Below are positions 5,176 to 12,524 of a stretch of 12,524 nucleotides of DNA, piece by piece (position 1 is the stretch's first letter; each line of letters starts with the position of its first letter). The notes beneath the pieces were generated by a model. The model was given only the letters and a program-made list of their open reading frames with translations, had not been told where the DNA came from and made no database searches. This DNA is from Candidatus Parvarchaeota archaeon (GTDB lineage Archaea; Nanobdellota; Nanobdellia; Pacearchaeales; GW2011-AR1). The position numbers were made by a program, and so were the translations under genes. Location of the stretch: assembly GCA_004195435.1 (NCBI GenBank), contig PSPM01000004.1, positions 1 to 12,524 of the forward strand. Direction: 5' to 3'.

Positions 5176-8100
5176 ATAAAAAAATAATTTTTTCTTTAAT
5201 TCTTTTAATTCTTTTAATTGGAAGTGTTAGTGCCACAGCCAGTTTTACAAATTATCAACCAAGGTATGATGTTCAAAGATTTTATGGATCCAATGTTGGA
5301 ACCTATTTTCCTACTATCTCTGATAAGGAAACTTGTGAAGCTAGGCAAGATTTAATTTTAAATTTAGCTTCTCAAGGTTGCCAGCCGGCTGTTGTTACTT
5401 CTGATTTACTTGCTGAACAGAATGTTCCAGTTTTTTGTCAGTTGAGTGCTTTTCAAGCAAACCCTCTTTTAGACATAAAAAGAATTAGAAATGTGAGGTT
5501 CAAGGGAGAATATCCAGAAGAAGTTGCAGGAATTGCATTTCATCCAGCAAAAGCTGCATTAAGGTCAAGAGATAGGTTGGTTGGAAGTCCCTTCACAGAT
5601 AATATAGGGTATGCAGTTATTGTTTTGAAAAAAAATCCTGATGAAGCAAGTCTCCCTGAAGTCGTAGATGTGGATTTAGTTGCGCAATTAGAATATGATG
5701 CAAATAATGCTTTTGGAGTTGGCAGTTCAGAGTTTAATTTAGAAATTATTCAGGATGATAAATGGGATCAAAATAAAGATAAATTTAGTTTTTTAAGAGG
5801 TAGATTTTATCTAAGATTAATGGATCAAGACGATAAAAGGGTGACAGTTGCTCTTTATGATGGAATTCATAAACTGAGGACAGTTGTTTTAGATAAAGGA
5901 AAATCTTCAAAAGAAATTTATCTTCCAGGATCCTATTGCCAAGCAGCTATTCGTTTATCTTATATTGGTTTTGAAAATAAACAGAAAAAAGCAAGAATCG
6001 GGATTTCTGATGATTCCGGTTTTAATGAGTTTGATGTTTATGAAGGAAGTAAATTTTTGAATAATAAATGTACAGTCAGGAAAATTATAGTTAGTGATTC
6101 TAATATGGGGAATGTAGAAATTAGATGTGGGGCAAGGGGAATTATTAATTTGAAGTTAGATTATTATGGAGATGATAATTTTCTGGAAAATGAAAAGTTG
6201 GAAGGAACAGAAAAAGAAAATTATAGGGAAGCAATTAAATCTCTAAAGATAGTTTCTGAAGATTATCCCTTTGAAAGAAGTTTTGATCACAATTCCGCTA
6301 GCTATTTCGGAGAAGATTCTCTTGCAAAAGCAATTGAATTAGCTGGAAAGTGGGAACAAATAGTAGAAAAAAATGAATTGATAAATAATTTTTTAGAGTT
6401 ATATCCTGATTCGGATCGGTTTAAAAAATTTGAAAAAGAGTTAAATGCGGGTATTGACACAACAGAAGCTAGTGAAATTGTGTTGGTAGATAATTCTTTT
6501 AGAACTATTAAGCTGCAAGGATTAGAGAAGGGCCCTGAAGAAAGAGCTAGTATTTCTTTAAGAATAGATGAAGAATTAGTTGATATAAAAGAAAGAAAAT
6601 CTACAGACATAAAAAATAAAGAAATAAAACAGATCAAAATTGTTAAGTTTCTGGGAAAAGATGAAGTTGAAATTAGTGCAAGATGTACCGATAAAAAATT
6701 AGATTCAGAACGTAGAAAAAAGGGAAATATAATTCTTTCTGTAGGGTCTAGAGAAATTATTTGTGAAGAACATGTAACTTTGTCGGATATAAATAATTTC
6801 GATCCTGTTGTCAAAATTAAAGTTCTTCCCCGTGCAAAAAGAATAGGGGGGGAAGTAAATGTTTCTCTTAAAATAGGGATAGAAAAAAGAGCGATTAAAC
6901 TTACTCCAGAAAAAACTAAAGAAAGAATTAAGAATTTGAACGAAAGTATAAAGAAATACGAGTCAATATCTAATAATCTTGGAAATGTCGTTAGAGGTTT
7001 AAAGGCTGCTTGTTTCGCTACCTATGCTACTCTGACTGTTAAAAATTTAATAACTGGAGTGAGTGGAACTGCTTTTGCTAGAAATGCTGTAATGAACGGG
7101 AAATATGGTTGGAAGAAGAGATGTGAAGAGTTAATTATCACTAAAAAATATTCTACAATTACTCAATGTCTTAACGGCGAGAAAGAATCCATAGAAGATG
7201 AAATAGAGGCTTGGAAAAATTCTAGGAAAAAAATTAATGAATTTGGGGAAGAAGTTGGTGGAGAAGATTATGAAATAAAAGGTGAAGAATGGAGAAAGAA
7301 TGTCCTTCAAAAATTAAAAAATGAATATGGCACAAAATTCAATGTTCGTACTGAAGATACACCTGAAAACCTAGCAAAGTATCTTTCAAATAATGATATA
7401 GAGGAATTAGGATTGTATTTAGAATTGGAGTATAGAAACATTGAAAGAGCAAATGAAGAGTTAGAGGAATTAGAAGAAAGAATTAAGGATAGAAGGAAGA
7501 CTAATGAGGGCTCAAGTGAGAGCTTTAGTGTTTCTGAAAATGAAATTCATGAAGCTGATCGGAAAGTTAGATTCTTTAGTAGTGGAAAAGATAAAGATTT
7601 TGCAGCAATTGTTCCTTTCGATATTCGTAACGGTTATTATGTTAGGGTTGTTAGTATTAGTTCTGATATTGCATCATATGATAGTTCCGGATTGCCAAGA
7701 ACTTTTGAAATAGCCCAAGTAGGAGATAACGGAAGAATTGATCCTGAAGATGAAAGGCAAGTTTATCTCAAAGGACACTCTAGAAATCCTTCAATTCTTG
7801 GAAATGATGAAAAAAAATCACAAAAATTAATTAATAAAGCTAATAGAGCTTTGTTAGATGCAAATAGACAAAGAGATAGACAACAGTTAACCATTGAAGG
7901 AGAAAAGCTTTCTCTTGGTAAGCCATATGCTCATTTCAATTCTATACAGTGTCAGGACTTTATGAGTATTGATGATTGTAAATTACTTTTCAATGTTTGT
8001 GATCCTGTAATTTGTCCTGCAACTAGATGTAATCTTGGGGGAAAGTATCCTGTTGCTGATGTAATTCAACAAGGAGTTGTTGGAAGTGCTTTATTATGTT

Positions 8101-9857
8101 TGCCAAATATTAGAGAAGGGATTGCTATTCCAATTTGTTTAACTGGAATTAAATCTGGAATTGACGCTTATGTTTCTATTTTGAATGGTCATAAATCTTG
8201 TTTGGAAGAAAGTTTAGAAACTGGAAGAGTTGTAGGTATTTGTGATGAAATTTATTCTGTGGATACTTGTGAATTCTTTTGGAGACAATTAGCTCCCTTC
8301 GCATTTAAAGAAATTCTTCCTAGATTGTTAACTGGTTTTGGAGGAGGATTTGGAAGTTCTGGGGGTGGCGAATATTCATCATTCCAAGAATCTTATGAAA
8401 ATGTTCAAGATTCAGCAGAATACTTTACACAAACATATGCTGTTAATTCATTAAAGGCATTTAATATAAGATCTATAGAAGACATGGCTGGAACTGTCTT
8501 CTGTAAAAAACAATTTATTTCTCTAAATGTTCCGCATAAAATTGATTCCTTAATTGAACCAGATAGTCCTGTTCAATTCCATGCTAAATTTAGTGAAGAT
8601 AAATTCTCAGATGTTACTATTCCTAGTATTTCCCAGTATAAAGTATTTTATCACATTTATGCCGGAAAGAATTTTGGTACTTCTTTCAATGTTTATCTAA
8701 GGGATCCAATTAGGGATTCTGTTTATGCAGTCCCTGAATTTATTCAAGTAGACACTGGATTTATTCCTGCAGGAGAATTCAAGTCGGAAACTAAAGATTT
8801 TACAGCCCCAGAAGGTTATAGAACATTATGTGTTAGAATTAATAACCAAGAGGAATGTGGTTTTGGACAAGTTTCAACTAGTTTCGCAATTAATAGTTTA
8901 GTTGACCAAATATCTAAAGATCAAGCTGAAGGAAAAGATATTAAGGGAGCTAAAGAGTGTATTTCTGGCAGAGCTAGTCCTCTTGGATTGTTTAATACAA
9001 ACTTTCAGCAAGGAGTCGAGAATTCAATTAATCCAGAGATCTATAAAAGAGGAATAGTAAGAATTTGCGCAACTAGCAATCCGGGTAGTGGGACGAATTC
9101 TCAGAGATATGTAAATGTGGGAATCTGTGATTCTCCAGATATGACTTGCTGGCTAGATAAAGAAAGTGTTGAGAAAGCAATCTCTGACAATAACGTTGGA
9201 ATTAGAGAAGCGACTATTTCGGAAATTGAAAAAAGACAAAAAGAAGAAGATCCTAACCTTTATTCTGACGGGCAAGCTTCTACAAGATTAGCCGATTTAA
9301 AGGAGAAAGTGGAAAATGCTAATGATAAGGAATTATCCAATCTAAAAAATAAAACTAAACCGGAATTATCTAAATTCCTGTATGCACATCATAGGGCAGA
9401 GTTCTTAAGTATTAGAGGAAATATTTTCTATAAAATTTCCTTTAATGAGATAATGCAAAAAAAGGTGATTGACAATGGTAAAGCAAAATCGAGTATTAAT
9501 GGAGGGGATGATGATGAAGAAATAATTGAGCCTGCAGAGGAAATTGTTGAAGTTGAAGAAATTCCCAAATATAGAGTAGTAGTAGAGAATGAAAGGGAAA
9601 TTATCTTTTTAGGTAGTGAGAGGACTAGTATCTTTGAGCAAGCAAGTTCTTTATTTTTGGAAGGTCCTTCAGGCATAGGAATTGTAGGGACAATTACTTC
9701 ACAAAATATGGAAATTGAAATAGATCTGGATAAAATTGATTTTATATATAATGGGCAAAAATTAATTACGGAAGAGCTTTATTTAATTTTGAAGGATTTA
9801 CATGGGAAAACTTTTACAGAGGTGAGAGATGGAAATTTAGAACAAGGGTTTGCATAA
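5172..9857 (+). CDS. Giant cysteine-rich secreted protein (1561 aa), DPANN surface protein of unknown function
   Basis: Residues 1-21 form a Sec signal peptide (MNKK, a Leu/Ile-rich core, VSA cleavage site). The ATG is preceded by GGAG at 5158-5161 and overlaps the previous stop. The N-terminal ~360 residues include C55, C70, C89 and beta-rich sequence. Residues ~360-800 are helical and charged, with coiled-coil-like stretches (about 580-605 and 745-777) around a moderately hydrophobic segment near 610-635. A Cys-rich core follows: C927, C936, C943, C948, C953, C976 and others, with GGKYPVADVIQQGVVGS and CDEIYSVDTCEFFWRQ. Next are a glycine-rich linker (about 1052-1066), a beta-rich region, an acidic stretch (about 1443-1465) and a C-terminal domain. 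There is no C-terminal anchor. The Cys-rich core resembles proteins I recall from Woese-/Pacearchaeota, uncharacterised. It probably works with the pilin-like partner outside the membrane. Confidence 0.75.
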   Translation: MNKKIIFSLILLILLIGSVSATASFTNYQPRYDVQRFYGSNVGTYFPTISDKETCEARQDLILNLASQGCQPAVVTSDLLAEQNVPVFCQLSAFQANPLLDIKRIRNVRFKGEYPEEVAGIAFHPAKAALRSRDRLVGSPFTDNIGYAVIVLKKNPDEASLPEVVDVDLVAQLEYDANNAFGVGSSEFNLEIIQDDKWDQNKDKFSFLRGRFYLRLMDQDDKRVTVALYDGIHKLRTVVLDKGKSSKEIYLPGSYCQAAIRLSYIGFENKQKKARIGISDDSGFNEFDVYEGSKFLNNKCTVRKIIVSDSNMGNVEIRCGARGIINLKLDYYGDDNFLENEKLEGTEKENYREAIKSLKIVSEDYPFERSFDHNSASYFGEDSLAKAIELAGKWEQIVEKNELINNFLELYPDSDRFKKFEKELNAGIDTTEASEIVLVDNSFRTIKLQGLEKGPEERASISLRIDEELVDIKERKSTDIKNKEIKQIKIVKFLGKDEVEISARCTDKKLDSERRKKGNIILSVGSREIICEEHVTLSDINNFDPVVKIKVLPRAKRIGGEVNVSLKIGIEKRAIKLTPEKTKERIKNLNESIKKYESISNNLGNVVRGLKAACFATYATLTVKNLITGVSGTAFARNAVMNGKYGWKKRCEELIITKKYSTITQCLNGEKESIEDEIEAWKNSRKKINEFGEEVGGEDYEIKGEEWRKNVLQKLKNEYGTKFNVRTEDTPENLAKYLSNNDIEELGLYLELEYRNIERANEELEELEERIKDRRKTNEGSSESFSVSENEIHEADRKVRFFSSGKDKDFAAIVPFDIRNGYYVRVVSISSDIASYDSSGLPRTFEIAQVGDNGRIDPEDERQVYLKGHSRNPSILGNDEKKSQKLINKANRALLDANRQRDRQQLTIEGEKLSLGKPYAHFNSIQCQDFMSIDDCKLLFNVCDPVICPATRCNLGGKYPVADVIQQGVVGSALLCLPNIREGIAIPICLTGIKSGIDAYVSILNGHKSCLEESLETGRVVGICDEIYSVDTCEFFWRQLAPFAFKEILPRLLTGFGGGFGSSGGGEYSSFQESYENVQDSAEYFTQTYAVNSLKAFNIRSIEDMAGTVFCKKQFISLNVPHKIDSLIEPDSPVQFHAKFSEDKFSDVTIPSISQYKVFYHIYAGKNFGTSFNVYLRDPIRDSVYAVPEFIQVDTGFIPAGEFKSETKDFTAPEGYRTLCVRINNQEECGFGQVSTSFAINSLVDQISKDQAEGKDIKGAKECISGRASPLGLFNTNFQQGVENSINPEIYKRGIVRICATSNPGSGTNSQRYVNVGICDSPDMTCWLDKESVEKAISDNNVGIREATISEIEKRQKEEDPNLYSDGQASTRLADLKEKVENANDKELSNLKNKTKPELSKFLYAHHRAEFLSIRGNIFYKISFNEIMQKKVIDNGKAKSSINGGDDDEEIIEPAEEIVEVEEIPKYRVVVENEREIIFLGSERTSIFEQASSLFLEGPSGIGIVGTITSQNMEIEIDLDKIDFIYNGQKLITEELYLILKDLHGKTFTEVRDGNLEQGFA

Positions 9858-9868
9858 AGAATATATGC

Positions 9869-10786
9869 TTAGACTAATTGTAAATCGAACTCACCAATTT
9901 TAGACACCTTTCCAATACATCCTTCCCCTTTAATTCCAGCTAAAGAATATTGATTAATTTTTTTAGGAGTTCCGTCTTCTTCTGTTAATACTTCTACAAA
10001 AGTTCCAAATGGGAAAGACATTTGAGTTTCTAGGGAATGTATGCTAATTAATTCAAATCTTCCTAAATTTCCAGGATTGATTATTGTAGTTTTTTTTCCA
10101 GAATCATTTTCAACTGTCCTAATCCCTTTAACTCCTGCAGGATTGTTTCCAAGAGGGCCTGCTTCGTGAATATGACCACTCAAAACTAATTTTGGGTAGT
10201 TCTCTTCAATATATTCTGTAGTTGAAGAGGTTCCTATATTAGTTCCATCAAACATATCGTCGCACAATCCTCTTGGAGGATTATGAATTACTGCTATATC
10301 TGGTCTCTCAGCAACTAATCTATCATATAATTCTCGATGGTCAAATTTAACAATTTCCCCCCAATTCGCAAGCGGAATAATTTGTGGAGGAAATATATCT
10401 GCCCCACCATATCCAAAAATTTTAGCTTCTCCAATTTTGGTAGTTTTATTGTGCATATCATTTTCTCCAAAAATTTTACTTATTTCAGGATCATAATTTC
10501 CAGGGATAACTAGATAATCTATTCCGGAAGAATCTAGGACTGTTTTCATTTCTCCAATTATTTTTTCGTTATGAGTTCTTTTAGCTTTGATGAATTTTTG
10601 AATGTCTCTAGGATTTTGAGGACTATCAATCAAATTTGATAGATCAGAGGCAGTATATGGTCTTAAACTAAAATCTCCTAAAAAGATTAAGTTATCCGCT
10701 TCCTGAGATTGAGCATAATCTGTAAAAGCAGCTAATGCTTCAATATCCTCATGTACATCTGAAAATACATAGTTTCTTTTTATCAT
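9869..10786 (-). CDS. Calcineurin-like metallophosphoesterase
   Basis: The 305-aa protein has all the metal-binding blocks of the metallophosphoesterase fold: D10-x-H12 (FSDVHED), GD38 (FLGDF), GN97-Y-D99 (PGNYDPE), H169 (IHNPP) and GH206-x-H208 (SGHIHEAG), ending with NPG. These would bind two metal ions and hydrolyse a phosphomonoester or diester; the substrate cannot be told from sequence. The usual GNHD/E has Tyr in place of the catalytic His, as in GN(x)DP-type subfamilies, which suggests a phosphodiesterase-like variant. There is no signal peptide, so it is cytoplasmic. The start at 10786 fits a TTTAAATA box centred about 26 bp upstream (leaderless). It converges on the surface operon with only 11 bp between the stop codons. 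Confidence 0.88.
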   Translation of the reverse strand: MIKRNYVFSDVHEDIEALAAFTDYAQSQEADNLIFLGDFSLRPYTASDLSNLIDSPQNPRDIQKFIKAKRTHNEKIIGEMKTVLDSSGIDYLVIPGNYDPEISKIFGENDMHNKTTKIGEAKIFGYGGADIFPPQIIPLANWGEIVKFDHRELYDRLVAERPDIAVIHNPPRGLCDDMFDGTNIGTSSTTEYIEENYPKLVLSGHIHEAGPLGNNPAGVKGIRTVENDSGKKTTIINPGNLGRFELISIHSLETQMSFPFGTFVEVLTEEDGTPKKINQYSLAGIKGEGCIGKVSKIGEFDLQLV

Positions 10787-10805
10787 AAAAATGCGTAAAT
10801 AGAAC

Positions 10806-10817
10806 TTTATTTAAATC
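10806..10817 (-). promoter_or_regulatory. TATA box for the metallophosphoesterase
   Basis: On the minus strand GATTTAAATAAA is centred about 26 bp upstream of the ATG at 10786. It predicts a leaderless mRNA, and no SD is seen. Confidence 0.5.
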
Positions 10818-10855
10818 TACCTATTGTAATCACTTTAAAATAGTAAATAATTAAA

Positions 10856-10940
10856 TGCGGGGACTAGGATTCGAACCTAGGAAGGCACTAAGCACACTGG
10901 AGCCTAAATCCAGCCCGTTTGACCACTCCGGCATCCCCGC
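10856..10940 (-). tRNA. trnL: tRNA-Leu(UAG)
   Basis: On the minus strand the acceptor stem GCGGGGA/TCCCCGC is perfect, with discriminator A73. The anticodon stem CTGGA/TCCAG encloses TTTAGGC, anticodon UAG. A long class II variable arm (about 16 nt, TGTGCTTAGTGCCTTC) and T stem CTAGG/CCTAG around TTCGAAT identify tRNA-Leu. The length is 85 nt, with no intron and no encoded CCA. Confidence 0.96.
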
Positions 10941-10963
10941 TCAAATAATGTGGGAAATTATAG

Positions 10964-10971
10964 TATAAAAA
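10964..10971 (-). promoter_or_regulatory. TATA box for tRNA-Leu
   Basis: On the minus strand TTTTTATA is centred about 27 bp upstream of the tRNA 5' end at 10940, the same geometry as at the other two tRNA genes here. Confidence 0.55.
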
Positions 10972-10991
10972 GGTTAAGTTTTTTATAAGAA

Positions 10992-11591
10992 TTATTGTTT
11001 AGCTTTTCTTGCTTTTGATTCTACTTCTTTCTGTTTTAACTTTTCAACAATTCCTAATTTTTCTATTAATTCTTTATATCTGTTTCTTATTGTAACTTCT
11101 GTTATTCCTGCGACGTCTGCAACTTCCCTTTGTGTTTTTTTCTCATCGTTCATTAATGAAGCGACATAAAGTGATGCAGCTGCGATTCCTGCCGGACCTC
11201 TTCCAGAAGTCAATTCAGATGTATCAGCTTTTTTTAGAATTTTTAATGCTTCGTTTTGCGTTTTAGGAGATAAATGCAAGATAGAGGAGAATCTTGAAAT
11301 ATAATCTTTCGGAGAGGAGGGTTTCACTTTAATTCCTAATTTTCGAATTATGAATCTATAAGTTCTTCCTATTTCCTTTCTTGGAACGTCTGATGCAGCT
11401 GCGATTTCATCTAATGTTCTAGGAATATTATAAGAGCGGCATGCAGCGTATATACATGCAGATATTACTGATTCCATGCTTCTCCCCCTAACTAATCCTC
11501 TTTGTAAAACGAAATTATAAACTCTAGAGGCTTCTTCTCTAACAACTGTTGGAAGATTCAAAAATGAAGAGACTCTTCTTAATTCAGACAT
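10992..11591 (-). CDS. tfb: Transcription initiation factor B, cyclin-fold core (fragment or split gene)
   Basis: This is the C-terminal core of archaeal TFB, which binds TBP-TATA and the BRE and recruits RNA polymerase. The first cyclin repeat includes LVRGRSMESVISACIYAACR and the second includes TSGRGPAGIAAASLYVASL and the BRE-reading QREVADVAGITEVTIRNRYKE block. The basic tail is KARKAKQ. The ATG at 11591 lies inside the first cyclin helix. The same frame upstream, open to 11654, encodes IRLKKWQERVSTSIERNLRLA, the conserved end of the B-linker and start of the core. Translation therefore should begin further upstream. No SD precedes the ATG at 11591. The zinc-ribbon half is in another frame at 11651-11884. 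It is either a frameshifted/deleted gene, a sequence error, or a genuinely split TFB. Confidence 0.85.
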   Translation of the reverse strand: MSELRRVSSFLNLPTVVREEASRVYNFVLQRGLVRGRSMESVISACIYAACRSYNIPRTLDEIAAASDVPRKEIGRTYRFIIRKLGIKVKPSSPKDYISRFSSILHLSPKTQNEALKILKKADTSELTSGRGPAGIAAASLYVASLMNDEKKTQREVADVAGITEVTIRNRYKELIEKLGIVEKLKQKEVESKARKAKQ

Positions 11592-11650
11592 GGCTAATCT
11601 TAAATTTCTTTCAATAGAGGTAGATACTCTTTCTTGCCATTTTTTTAATC

Positions 11651-11884
11651 TTATTCACCAACGTTAGTTGTTAATCCTTTGTCAAATTTTTGCAAGGAAA
11701 GTGGTGCACCACCTCTTCCTTTCTTTTGGGATTTGTCAAATTGTCCAGAAAGATCTTGGCCAGTGTCCACCATTTTTTCTTCAATTAATAAACCGCAATC
11801 GTTACAAATAATTTCACCTTTTTGATCATCATGGGTAATATGAATACTTGAACATTCAGGGCATCTTTGTATATTTTTTGACAT
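11651..11884 (-). CDS. tfb: Transcription initiation factor B, zinc ribbon and B-reader half (fragment or split gene)
   Basis: This 77-aa N-terminal part of TFB has the zinc ribbon (C8-x-x-C11 and C27-x-x-C30 in CPEC and CNDCG) that docks on the RNA polymerase dock domain. It is followed by the B-reader region with RGGAPLSLQKFDKGLTT, which in intact factors reaches the active site. It stops at TAA right after NVGE. In complete TFBs about 17-20 more residues (the B-linker) precede the RLRKWQ motif. Here that motif starts at once in the -1 frame, so most of the linker is missing as well as the frame. The start at 11884 is set by the MSxNIQRCPEC opening. A TTTAAATA box 37 bp upstream gives a leader of about 10 nt. 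It lies 62 bp after eS8 on the same strand. Confidence 0.85.
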   Translation of the reverse strand: MSKNIQRCPECSSIHITHDDQKGEIICNDCGLLIEEKMVDTGQDLSGQFDKSQKKGRGGAPLSLQKFDKGLTTNVGE

Positions 11885-11915
11885 TAGAAAAGTTTATAAA
11901 TTAAAATTTAGTAAT

Positions 11916-11926
11916 GGTATTTAAAG
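11916..11926 (-). promoter_or_regulatory. TATA-like box for TFB
   Basis: On the minus strand CTTTAAATACC is the best TATA match in the eS8-TFB gap. Transcription would start near 11895, about 10 nt before the ATG. A second AT-rich stretch, TAAATTTTAA at 11901-11910, is at leaderless distance and cannot be excluded. Confidence 0.4.
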
Positions 11927-11946
11927 TTTTCTCTTTATAAATCTTT

Positions 11947-12309
11947 CTATTCTTTAATTAGAATAGCGTTGATTAAATTATCTTTTGTTGGACGATTTGT
12001 AACTTTAGCTTTGCCCAGTTCCGTTTCTAGGATTACACCTTTCATTAATCTATTTTTTCTAGCCAAGAATTTATTTTGAGGAGTTTCCAAAACATTCTTT
12101 ATCACTGTTTTTTTAATTCCCTTTTCTGTTACAACATTCACAGAATTGTCATTTAATAAGACTTTTTTAATTGTTCCGCCTCTAAGTTTTTTGTCCTTTC
12201 TTTTAGGATCTCCGATAGTAATTTCCCTTTCAGTTCTTTTTATTTCATAGAACTTCTTTTTACGATTGGAATGATATTTTCCACCAGTGATTTTTCTTCC
12301 CTTATTCAT
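11947..12309 (-). CDS. rps8e: 30S ribosomal protein eS8 (S8e)
   Basis: eS8 is a small-subunit protein common to archaea and eukaryotes. The 120-aa product has the family signature at its N-terminus (KGRKITGGKYHSNRKKKFYEI), the core LRGGTIKKVLLNDNSVNVV, the middle NVLETPQNKFLARKNRLMKG and the C-terminal ILETELGKAKVTNRPTKDNLINAILI. This is the complete short archaeal form (usually about 125-130 aa). The ATG at 12309 is supported by a TATATAAA-like box centred about 27 bp upstream, which predicts a leaderless mRNA. It is divergent from the LSm gene across an 86-bp gap and followed by TFB on the same strand. Confidence 0.95.
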   Translation of the reverse strand: MNKGRKITGGKYHSNRKKKFYEIKRTEREITIGDPKRKDKKLRGGTIKKVLLNDNSVNVVTEKGIKKTVIKNVLETPQNKFLARKNRLMKGVILETELGKAKVTNRPTKDNLINAILIKE

Positions 12310-12331
12310 ACTAAATCAAGAAAAAAGTTTA

Positions 12332-12341
12332 TTTATATAGG
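12332..12341 (-). promoter_or_regulatory. TATA box for eS8
   Basis: On the minus strand CCTATATAAA is centred about 27 bp upstream of the ATG at 12309, so the message should be leaderless. Confidence 0.6.
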
Positions 12342-12365
12342 TTTTGGTTTATTAGAAATAACAAT

Positions 12366-12375
12366 CTTTAAATAG
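12366..12375 (+). promoter_or_regulatory. TATA box for the LSm gene
   Basis: CTTTAAATAG is centred about 26 bp upstream of the ATG at 12396, predicting a leaderless message. It lies about 34 bp from the divergent eS8 TATA box, so the two preinitiation complexes would be close together. Confidence 0.6.
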
Positions 12376-12395
12376 TGTACAAATTGAGTTGCATT

Positions 12396-12524
12396 ATGAA
12401 TAATATTGAAAGACCTTTAGATTTACTCAATTCTTCAAAGGGAAAAGAAATCTTAATTCAATTAAAGAATGGGAAGCAATTTTCTGGTATTTTGAAAGCT
12501 TTTGACATTCATATAAATGTTGTT
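12396..12524 (+). CDS. LSm/Sm-like archaeal protein (SmAP), 5' part, truncated by window end
   Basis: The 43 visible codons begin MNNIERPLDLLNSSKGKEIL and continue IQLKNGKQFSGILKAFDIHINVV. This is the Sm1 motif: the N-terminal helix (RPLDLLNSS), then strands with LKNGKxFSGxLxxFDxHxN, whose final Asp-x-His-x-Asn residues form the uridine-binding pocket in SmAP rings. LSm proteins form heptameric rings that bind U-rich RNA. The frame is open to the end of the window; complete proteins are about 75 aa. In many archaea eL37 follows this gene, which would lie outside the window. Confidence 0.92.
   Translation, partial: MNNIERPLDLLNSSKGKEILIQLKNGKQFSGILKAFDIHINVV

Noticed and set aside
6302..6814. 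170-aa minus-strand open frame inside the 1561-aa gene
   Set aside because: It is antisense to a continuous, well-formed coding frame. Its Ser/Phe/Leu-rich composition is typical of a reverse shadow and no motif is visible.
7504..7713. 69-aa plus-strand frame
   Set aside because: It is an alternate frame within the 1561-aa gene, with no independent SD or promoter.
9843..9870. GCATA/TATGC hairpin as a bidirectional terminator between convergent genes
   Set aside because: The stem is only 5 bp and AT-rich, partly inside the coding end. It is too weak to claim.

Overview
The window looks like a piece of an AT-rich DPANN-type archaeal genome, most likely Pacearchaeota/Woesearchaeota-like. That placement is inferred from gene content and remembered family resemblance, not from a search. 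Archaeal or eukaryote-type information genes are recognisable: GINS, eS1 (S3Ae), eL42 (L44e), TFB, eS8 (S8e) and an LSm protein. The tRNAs lack an encoded CCA, one tRNA has a bulge-helix-bulge intron, and TATA-like boxes sit about 26 bp upstream of many start codons, implying leaderless mRNAs. First genes of transcription units mostly lack Shine-Dalgarno (SD) sites, whereas internal genes carry GGAG, GAGG or GGTGG-like sites.

Left part (1-3073): the C-terminal part of a GINS replication protein (+, cut by the window edge); tRNA-Thr(UGU) with a 28-nt intron (-); an eL42-eS1 ribosomal protein pair (-); a leucine/valine dehydrogenase-like gene (-) broken by a one-base frameshift; a small zinc-ribbon membrane protein (-); and tRNA-Val(GAC) (+).

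Middle (3074-9857): an apparent three-gene + strand operon. A promoter region with three copies of a quasi-palindromic TTAGTAAG repeat precedes a 45-aa ribbon-helix-helix-like protein. That gene overlaps a 622-aa protein with a type IV pilin-like class III signal peptide, which overlaps by 4 nt a 1561-aa cysteine-rich Sec-signal protein. The two large proteins are probably partners in an extracellular or cell-surface structure. I recall similar proteins as common but uncharacterised in DPANN genomes. This is the best candidate in the window for an undescribed system.

Right part (9869-12524): a convergent metallophosphoesterase (-), tRNA-Leu(UAG) (-), and transcription factor B in two pieces (-), with zinc ribbon/B-reader and cyclin core in different frames and most of the B-linker missing. 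Then come eS8 (-) and, divergently, the start of an LSm/Sm-like protein (+, cut by the window end).

Two genes in one window (the dehydrogenase and TFB) are broken, and both have the downstream half in the -1 frame. This is either real gene decay or splitting, or a sign of missing bases in the assembly. There is no gene-free stretch longer than about 110 bases.
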